Shown in pieces: positions 5,186 through 9,218 of a DNA stretch of 9,218 nt. The DNA is from Clostridia bacterium (GTDB taxonomy: Bacteria > Bacillota_A > Clostridia > Christensenellales > CAG-138). The notes below the pieces were generated by a model. That model ran no database searches. It saw only the letters and a list, made by a program, of their open reading frames with translations, and was not told the DNA's origin. Each line of letters begins with the position of its first letter. Positions within the stretch are counted from its first letter, which is position 1. Position numbers and translations under genes: made by a program. The stretch covers positions 1 through 9,218 of the forward strand of contig JAFZJT010000190.1 in the NCBI GenBank assembly GCA_017553815.1, in the 5' to 3' direction.

Positions 5186-6364
5186 TTATCGTTCAAGCAC
5201 ACTCCACTTTGCGGCGAGCGCATTCAAAACGATTTCGTCATCAAGGTGCGGATCGTAATCATCGGGAGCAATGCAGTAGTAATTGATTTCAGCAACGAGG
5301 GAGCCCTTCACGGCGATAAGGCGCCAGTCGGAAAGGCGCAGCACTTCGTCGAAGCCTTCGGCGGCGATATGCTCTGCCGTTATCTCGTTATCCCACATTC
5401 TATTTGAATGTATAAGCGCCTCTATAAGCCGCTCCCTAACGCTGTTGTACTTTAGGCGAAAGACATTCTGGGTAAGATATAGCCGTATTCCTTCACCGTT
5501 TATAAGCATGGAAGCGCTATCCACGGTATCAACACGCTCATAGGTCTTTATGTTCTCGGAAAAGAGCGAGCTTGAGCGTTTGATATAGTCATGCTTCTTT
5601 GCATTCTGCAATTCGCCTTCAAGGGCGATGCCGATATCATTATAGATGAAATAAGGCTTGTTTTCGGAGCTTTCGGGCAGAGGAAGCGGGATCGGGCCGG
5701 ATCGAAAACTCGAGAAGCCCATATATATGGAGAGAAAGATTGAGATGATATAGCCGCAGAGCGGTACGACGCCCGGAAAGCCCGGCTCCGCGAGGCGTTC
5801 ACCGCGCTTATTTGCCAGAAAAAGGCGCATCGATGAAATAGTATCGGGTATCGTAAGCAAAATAAAGAATACGAAATAAGAGGTTATGACGTTGCTCTCA
5901 ATGATGCTCATGAAAACACGATCGGCAAGCCTGCCGCGAATATTGAAGAGCAACGGGCTCAGATACGCAATAAGAGCAAGTATGAAAAACAGAATGAGCA
6001 GGCTATTGCTTCTTAGCGCCGCTTTGGAGACCTTCGTTCGGCTTTCCTGCGGAATGTCGGGCGGCTCAGTTCCATCTTCGGCGCGATAAATGCGCAATTC
6101 TCCGCTGCCCGGGATGCACAGCCAGCCCTTTTCGTCGTAAGCTTCATCGTATTCGCAGCGGCGGTCGTTCAGGCTTGAGATATAGTATTTTGAACGCTCC
6201 GCGCGGTAGGTATAGCGCTCGCCGCTCCTTGCGAAATGCATCAAAAAACGGCAGCATCTATTCAGCGCAAAGCCGCTCTGTTGCATCCGCTCGCATATTC
6301 TCTCCGCCTTATCGAGCCTGCATGAATATGGGGTTAGGCGATATCTTTTGTTTTTGATCTTCAC
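5186..6364 (-). CDS. DUF2812 domain membrane protein
   Basis: Predicted integral membrane protein of 392 residues and unknown function. The N-terminal part (about 8-97, with LDKAERICERMQQSGFAL and YTYRAERSKYY) resembles the DUF2812 domain, often found in Firmicutes next to PadR-type regulators; no such regulator is in this window. Three membrane segments follow at about 120-141 (SLLILFFILALIAYLSPLLF), 159-178 and 199-219 (GVVPLCGYIISIFLSIYMGF). A C-terminal soluble domain of about 170 residues ends in NALAAKWSVLER. The start is a GTG at 6364-6362, chosen because no in-frame ATG fits and GGAAGG lies 11 nt upstream. An ATG-CCA-TAG minimal frame ends at this GTG, overlapping it as TAGTG. It has its own promoter and terminator and is probably monocistronic. 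Domain naming is moderately sure. Confidence 0.8.
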   Translation of the reverse strand: MKIKNKRYRLTPYSCRLDKAERICERMQQSGFALNRCCRFLMHFARSGERYTYRAERSKYYISSLNDRRCEYDEAYDEKGWLCIPGSGELRIYRAEDGTEPPDIPQESRTKVSKAALRSNSLLILFFILALIAYLSPLLFNIRGRLADRVFMSIIESNVITSYFVFFILLTIPDTISSMRLFLANKRGERLAEPGFPGVVPLCGYIISIFLSIYMGFSSFRSGPIPLPLPESSENKPYFIYNDIGIALEGELQNAKKHDYIKRSSSLFSENIKTYERVDTVDSASMLINGEGIRLYLTQNVFRLKYNSVRERLIEALIHSNRMWDNEITAEHIAAEGFDEVLRLSDWRLIAVKGSLVAEINYYCIAPDDYDPHLDDEIVLNALAAKWSVLER

Positions 6365-6467
6365 TATGGCATGATCCTTCCGAAATCAGGATATATGCGG
6401 CACCGCTTGTTCGTAATCAAAAGCAGCCTTTTAATACTCATCGGTATTCGCAATTTGATTCACGCAA

Positions 6468-6496
6468 AGTATATCAAATTGTTTTCGTTCTGTCAA
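6468..6496 (-). promoter_or_regulatory. Strong promoter of the DUF2812 gene
   Basis: On the minus strand a perfect TTGACA (6496-6491) and TATACT (6473-6468) are 17 nt apart. The start point near 6461 leaves a leader of about 95 nt before the GTG start, with no clear riboswitch fold. Confidence 0.75.
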
Positions 6497-6501
6497 TATT
6501 G

Positions 6502-6541
6502 AAAGGGCTCTTCGCCCCATTCTCGGATGTGAAGAGCCTTT
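6502..6541 (-). terminator. Terminator of the glutamine synthetase gene
   Basis: GGCTCTTC (6506-6513) and GAAGAGCC (6531-6538) form a perfect 8-bp stem with a 17-nt loop; flanking A and T bases can extend it. On the minus strand it follows the glnA stop by about 30 nt and is followed by CTTTC. The T tract is short. Confidence 0.65.
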
Positions 6542-6568
6542 ACAACTATGATTTTGCCGAACTATGAA

Positions 6569-7996
6569 TTAAAGATCATAATACTGCTCGAACTCCGCGG
6601 GATGCGGGATCTTGTTGATGCGAGCCGCTTCCTTGCGCTTGCGGTCGATCCAGATCTTGATCAGCCTCTCGGGGAATACGCCGCCGCGGGTGAGGTACTC
6701 GTGGTCGTTCTCAAGAGCGTCGAGCGCCTCCTCAAGGGTGGTGGGCAGGCTGTCGATCTTCTTCTTTTCCTCCTCGGGAAGATCGAAGAGGTTGAAGTCA
6801 TAGGGACCCCAGCCGCAGGTGGACGGATCGATCTCGTTGATGATGCCGTCGATACCGGCCATAAGGATCGCCGCATAGGCGTAGTAGGGGTTACAGGTCG
6901 CGTCGGGGTTGCGAAGCTCGAAGCGCTTACTTGCGGGGGACTTTGCATACGCGGGGATGCGGATGACCGCGGAACGGTTCGCCATTGCGTAGCCGATGGT
7001 AACGGGAGCCTCAAAGCCGGGAACGAGGCGCTTGAAGCTGTTTGTGGAGGGATTGGTGATGCCGCAGAGGGACTTTGCGTGCCTGAGGAGGCCGCCCATG
7101 AAGTTATGCGCGAGCTTACTGAGCTGTGCATAGCCGTTCTCATCGTAGAACAGGGGCTTGCCGTCCTTCTTGAGGAGCATGTGAACGTGCATACCGTTGC
7201 CCGCTTCGCCGTAGATGGGCTTGGGCATGAAGGTCGCGGTGCAACCCTCCGCAAACGCGACGTTGTGGATGAGATGCTTGGTGACCATGGTGTTATCAGC
7301 CATGGTGACGATATCGCCAAGCTCGACCTCTATCTCGACCTGGCCGGGGCCGCCGACCTCGTGGTGATGGTACTTGACCTTAACGCCCCATTCCTCCATA
7401 AGCAGGCAGATCCTGCTGCGAAGGTCGTAATACCTATCCTGCGGGAGCTCGATATGGTAGCCGCCGTGATGACGGTTCTGGAAGCCGTCGCCGCATTGGT
7501 CGGTGTTCCACTCGGCCTCCTCGGTGTCTATCTCGAGGGTGAGACGGTGAGGTGTGGTGCGGAAACGAACGTCGTCGAACACGTTGAACTCGAACTCGGG
7601 CCCGATGATCATCTCATCGGCGATGCCGCTCTCGCGCATAAACTCGACGGCGCGCTTGACCACGTTGCGCGGATACTGGTCGAAGGGACGGTTCTCGGGG
7701 CGGGCAATGATCATCGCGTCGCCGCTCATGGTGAGGGTCTCGGTCTCGGCGAAGGGGTCGACAGCAGCGGTGGCAAGGTCGGGAATAAAGACCATGTCGC
7801 TGTTCTCAACGGGCGCGAAGCCGTAGTTGGAGCCGTCGAAGCCGATGCCGTATTCCATGGTTTCCTCGGTGAAACGCTCGGCGGGGATGGTGATATGGCG
7901 CCAGCGGCCGTCGATGTCGACCATCTTGAAATCGACCATCTTGATATCGTTCTCGCTGATGAACTTCTTAGCCTGCTCAATGTTGCTGAAAAGCAT
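6569..7996 (-). CDS. glnA: Glutamine synthetase, type I
   Basis: Makes glutamine from glutamate, ammonia and ATP in the cytoplasm; the central step of ammonium assimilation. At 475 residues it is a full-length GSI. Seen in order: the active-site Asp loop GFDGSNYGF (D54); the metal-binding GPEFEF (E134, E136); HHHEVGGPGQVEIEV (E213, E221); GNGMHVHM (H270); the glutamate flap KRLVPGFEAPV (E329); NRSAVIRIP (R341, R346) and KRFELRNPD (E360, R362). The C-terminal region resembles the beta subtype, but the residue matching the E. coli adenylylation tyrosine Tyr397 is Phe (F404 in NLFDLPEEE). Covalent control by an adenylyltransferase is thus unlikely. The ATG at 7996 is chosen because GGAGG lies 6 nt before it; the frame is open 29 codons further but without a ribosome site. 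Single-gene unit with own promoter and terminator. Confidence 0.97.
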   Translation of the reverse strand: MLFSNIEQAKKFISENDIKMVDFKMVDIDGRWRHITIPAERFTEETMEYGIGFDGSNYGFAPVENSDMVFIPDLATAAVDPFAETETLTMSGDAMIIARPENRPFDQYPRNVVKRAVEFMRESGIADEMIIGPEFEFNVFDDVRFRTTPHRLTLEIDTEEAEWNTDQCGDGFQNRHHGGYHIELPQDRYYDLRSRICLLMEEWGVKVKYHHHEVGGPGQVEIEVELGDIVTMADNTMVTKHLIHNVAFAEGCTATFMPKPIYGEAGNGMHVHMLLKKDGKPLFYDENGYAQLSKLAHNFMGGLLRHAKSLCGITNPSTNSFKRLVPGFEAPVTIGYAMANRSAVIRIPAYAKSPASKRFELRNPDATCNPYYAYAAILMAGIDGIINEIDPSTCGWGPYDFNLFDLPEEEKKKIDSLPTTLEEALDALENDHEYLTRGGVFPERLIKIWIDRKRKEAARINKIPHPAEFEQYYDL

Positions 7997-8054
7997 AAAA
8001 GACCTCCGAATTTTTTTGTTTTTTCTGCCGCTCATTGCGGCTTCCAACGTATAC

Positions 8055-8083
8055 ATTCTTACATATCGGCGAAAGGAAGTCAA
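8055..8083 (-). promoter_or_regulatory. Candidate glnA promoter
   Basis: On the minus strand TTGACT (8083-8078) is followed after 17 nt by AAGAAT (8060-8055). The -35 box is good, the -10 box weak (4 of 6), which suits a promoter that needs help or is tightly controlled. The leader would be about 50 nt. No GlnR/TnrA-type palindrome (TGTNA-N7-TNACA) was found by eye. Confidence 0.5.
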
Positions 8084-8122
8084 GCCAAAAAAGCTATATA
8101 TTTATTTATAGATTTTTTGGCT
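8083..8122. repeat. Large A/T-rich hairpin just upstream of the glnA promoter
   Basis: AGCCAAAAAA (8083-8092) pairs perfectly with TTTTTTGGCT (8113-8122). After one G-A mismatch CTATA (8094-8098) pairs with TATAG (8107-8111), leaving an 8-nt loop. It directly abuts the glnA -35 box. On either strand the 3' arm carries six T, but inside the stem, so it is not a classical terminator. It may be a regulator-binding site or a second barrier to read-through from the aquaporin gene. Confidence 0.55.
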
Positions 8123-8171
8123 GAGCTATCGCTTCTGTTTTTCACATCCTCCTTCTGCTGCGCATAAAGTG

Positions 8172-8200
8172 AACGGATCCGCCCGTAAGCGGATCCGTTT
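8172..8200 (-). terminator. Hairpin after the aquaporin gene, probable terminator
   Basis: AACGGATCCGC (8172-8182) and GCGGATCCGTT (8189-8199) form a perfect 11-bp stem with a 6-nt loop, 34 nt after the aquaporin stop codon. The T tract on the minus strand is poor (TTCACTTT), so termination is likely but not certain. Confidence 0.6.
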
Positions 8201-8233
8201 GGGTTATGGTAAGATTTAAGCTTCTTCAGCCGA

Positions 8234-8959
8234 TCAAGCGTCTTTCTCGAGGAACTTATAGATGAATGCCGCAAGCGCTGCGCCGATAAGGGGAGCAACG
8301 ATGAATATCCAGAGGGCGCCCATGGGTGCGCTGTTGCCCTTGATAAGAGCAACGAGAGCGGGACCGAAGCTGCGGGCGGGGTTGACGGAGGTGCCGGTGA
8401 GACCGATGCCGAAGATATGCACGAAGGTGAGGGTCAGACCGATGATGAGACCGCCGAAGCTGCCGTGGCTCTGCTTCTTGGAGGTGACGCCGAGGATGGT
8501 GATAACGAAGATGAAGGTCAGGATGACTTCAACGAGGACGCCGGCAAGAACGCTGCCGTGTACGCCCGCAAGGCCGTTGGAGCCGATGCCGTCGATAACG
8601 CTGCCAACAGCGGTCGCGGTCTTATCGGGAACGCTGCCGAAGTGGAAAACGAGCGCAAGCGCGCCTGCGCCTGCGAATGCGCCAAGACACTGGGAGATGA
8701 TGTAGGCAATGAAGTCCTTGAAGCTCATGCCGCCGCTGATCAGAACGCCGAGCGATACTGCGGGGTTGATGTGGCAGCCGGAGATGTTGCCGATGCAGTA
8801 CGCCATAGCAACGATGGTGAGACCGAACGCAAGCGCGGTGAGGATGTAGCCGCCGCCGTTAACGGCGTCACAGCCAACAAGCATTGCGGTGCCGCAACCC
8901 ATGAATACGAGCACGGCTGTGCCGATGAACTCGGCAATGTACTTCTTGATTGAGTTCAT
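8234..8959 (-). CDS. aqpZ: Aquaporin, MIP family, AqpZ-like water channel
   Basis: Membrane channel of 241 residues with six predicted helices. Both MIP signature loops are intact: SGCHINPAVSLG (N65-P66-A67) and TSVNPARSFGP (N193-P194-A195). The four residues of the aromatic/arginine filter read Phe45, His181, Thr190 and Arg196, matching the E. coli AqpZ set. This predicts a water-selective pore and not a glycerol facilitator. Nitrogen-linked substrates (ammonia) have been discussed for some MIPs, but the narrow filter and separate promoter give no support for that here, despite glnA lying next downstream. The ATG at 8959 is chosen because GGAGG lies 7 nt before it; the frame is open 16 codons further without a ribosome site. 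Own promoter and terminator. Confidence 0.93.
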   Translation of the reverse strand: MNSIKKYIAEFIGTAVLVFMGCGTAMLVGCDAVNGGGYILTALAFGLTIVAMAYCIGNISGCHINPAVSLGVLISGGMSFKDFIAYIISQCLGAFAGAGALALVFHFGSVPDKTATAVGSVIDGIGSNGLAGVHGSVLAGVLVEVILTFIFVITILGVTSKKQSHGSFGGLIIGLTLTFVHIFGIGLTGTSVNPARSFGPALVALIKGNSAPMGALWIFIVAPLIGAALAAFIYKFLEKDA

Positions 8960-9018
8960 AGTGATACCTCCATATTTTATTGACGGCGAGGAAGTAACAA
9001 GCGCCATCGAATTGATGT

Positions 9019-9047
9019 ATTATAGCATATATTAGATAAATATTCAA
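9019..9047 (-). promoter_or_regulatory. Strong extended -10 promoter of the aquaporin gene
   Basis: On the minus strand TTGAAT (9047-9042) and a perfect TATAAT (9024-9019) are 17 nt apart, with TGC directly before the -10 box as an extended element. The leader is about 55 nt. Confidence 0.8.
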
Positions 9048-9134
9048 TACATTTAACAGTTATGTTGAGTTTATTTTTGTTCAGGTATCAAACATAGGTT
9101 ACACTTCAGACCATTCGGTGGAACCAACCCCAAT

Positions 9135-9196
9135 GCTGTCAAGAGAAGGGTGGAGATTTTCGAGCCTGTGAGAAAATACTACCCGACCTTGACAGC
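9135..9196 (+). ncRNA. Long nested hairpin at the window edge, candidate structured RNA or element end
   Basis: GCTGTCAAG (9135-9143) pairs perfectly with CTTGACAGC (9188-9196). Inside it GGGT (9148-9151) pairs with ACCC (9181-9184), and ATTTTC (9156-9161) with GAAAAT (9172-9177), leaving a 10-nt loop. The three stems in register make an extended 62-nt hairpin with internal loops. A weak promoter-like pair (TTGTTC 9077-9082, TACACT 9100-9105, 17 nt apart) lies upstream on the same strand. No known riboswitch or housekeeping RNA signature is recognised. An untranslated leader, an IS110-type non-coding end or a regulator site are possible; the window ends too soon to decide. Confidence 0.4.
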
Positions 9197-9218
9197 GTGA
9201 GAAGCGGTATAATTATCT

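Noticed and set aside
4765..5223. 152-codon minus-strand frame
   Set aside because: It overlaps the DUF2812 C-terminus, its terminator and the hsdM promoter, with no family similarity or ribosome site.
6548..8167. 539-codon open frame on the plus strand
   Set aside because: It runs antisense over the whole of glnA; its openness follows from glnA codon use. The translation is low in diversity, has no family words, and lacks a ribosome site.
8417..8953. 178-codon plus-strand frame (and a 147-codon one at 8262-8705)
   Set aside because: Both are antisense shadows of the aquaporin gene, whose NPA motifs are intact on the minus strand.
9189..9213. TTGACA and TATAAT on the plus strand as a promoter
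   Set aside because: The boxes are individually perfect but only 13 nt apart, too close for a sigma-A promoter; TTGACA belongs to the hairpin stem.
1..9218. CRISPR array
   Set aside because: No regularly spaced repeat of 20-40 bp was found; the direct repeats at 2221 and 2422 occur only twice and are 201 bp apart.

Overview
The window looks like chromosomal DNA from a Gram-positive, Clostridia-type bacterium, probably gut-associated (inference). The reasons are strong GGAGG ribosome sites 5-7 nt before most starts, sigma-A-like promoters with 17-nt spacers, a spore-type LysM/M14 peptidoglycan peptidase, a DUF2812 membrane protein, and resolvase-family serine recombinase debris of the kind common in gut Firmicutes. 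No taxonomic marker gene is present, so the assignment stays broad.

Left part (1-1908, + strand): a peptidoglycan-binding/LysM/M14 carboxypeptidase-like enzyme, then a terminator whose loop holds the -35 box of the next gene, then a small XRE-family DNA-binding protein with a palindrome over its own promoter. From 1909 to 2560 there is no credible gene. This gap holds a minus-strand hairpin terminator directly behind a tRNA-like 3' half (variable arm, T arm, acceptor strand), followed by a block of inverted and direct repeats.

Middle part (2568-4683) is a patchwork of broken mobile or defence genes. On the minus strand lies the C-terminal end of an ATPase of the AAA/DUF4143-like type. It abuts, in opposite orientation, a serine recombinase that has lost its catalytic domain and has a 3' deletion or frameshift. 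A small intact 61-codon gene follows on the minus strand. Next comes DNA resembling an IS21-family terminus, and then the first ~198 codons of a type I restriction methyltransferase (HsdM) cut off before its SAM-binding motif. The HsdM promoter is intact and may now drive the 61-codon gene. From 4770 to 5140 no known gene is seen, but a good plus-strand promoter, dense inverted repeats, a 22-codon ORF with a ribosome site and a terminator suggest a small RNA or peptide unit.

Right part (5186-8959, all minus strand) looks like conserved chromosome: a DUF2812 three-helix membrane protein, a type I glutamine synthetase with Phe at the usual adenylylation tyrosine, and an AqpZ-like aquaporin. Each has its own promoter and terminator. 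At the right edge (9135-9196) a long nested hairpin on the plus strand suggests a structured RNA or mobile-element end whose gene lies outside the window.

The best candidates for something undescribed are the orphan unit at 4852-5185, the edge hairpin at 9135-9196, and the tRNA-like/terminator/repeat block at 2131-2474.
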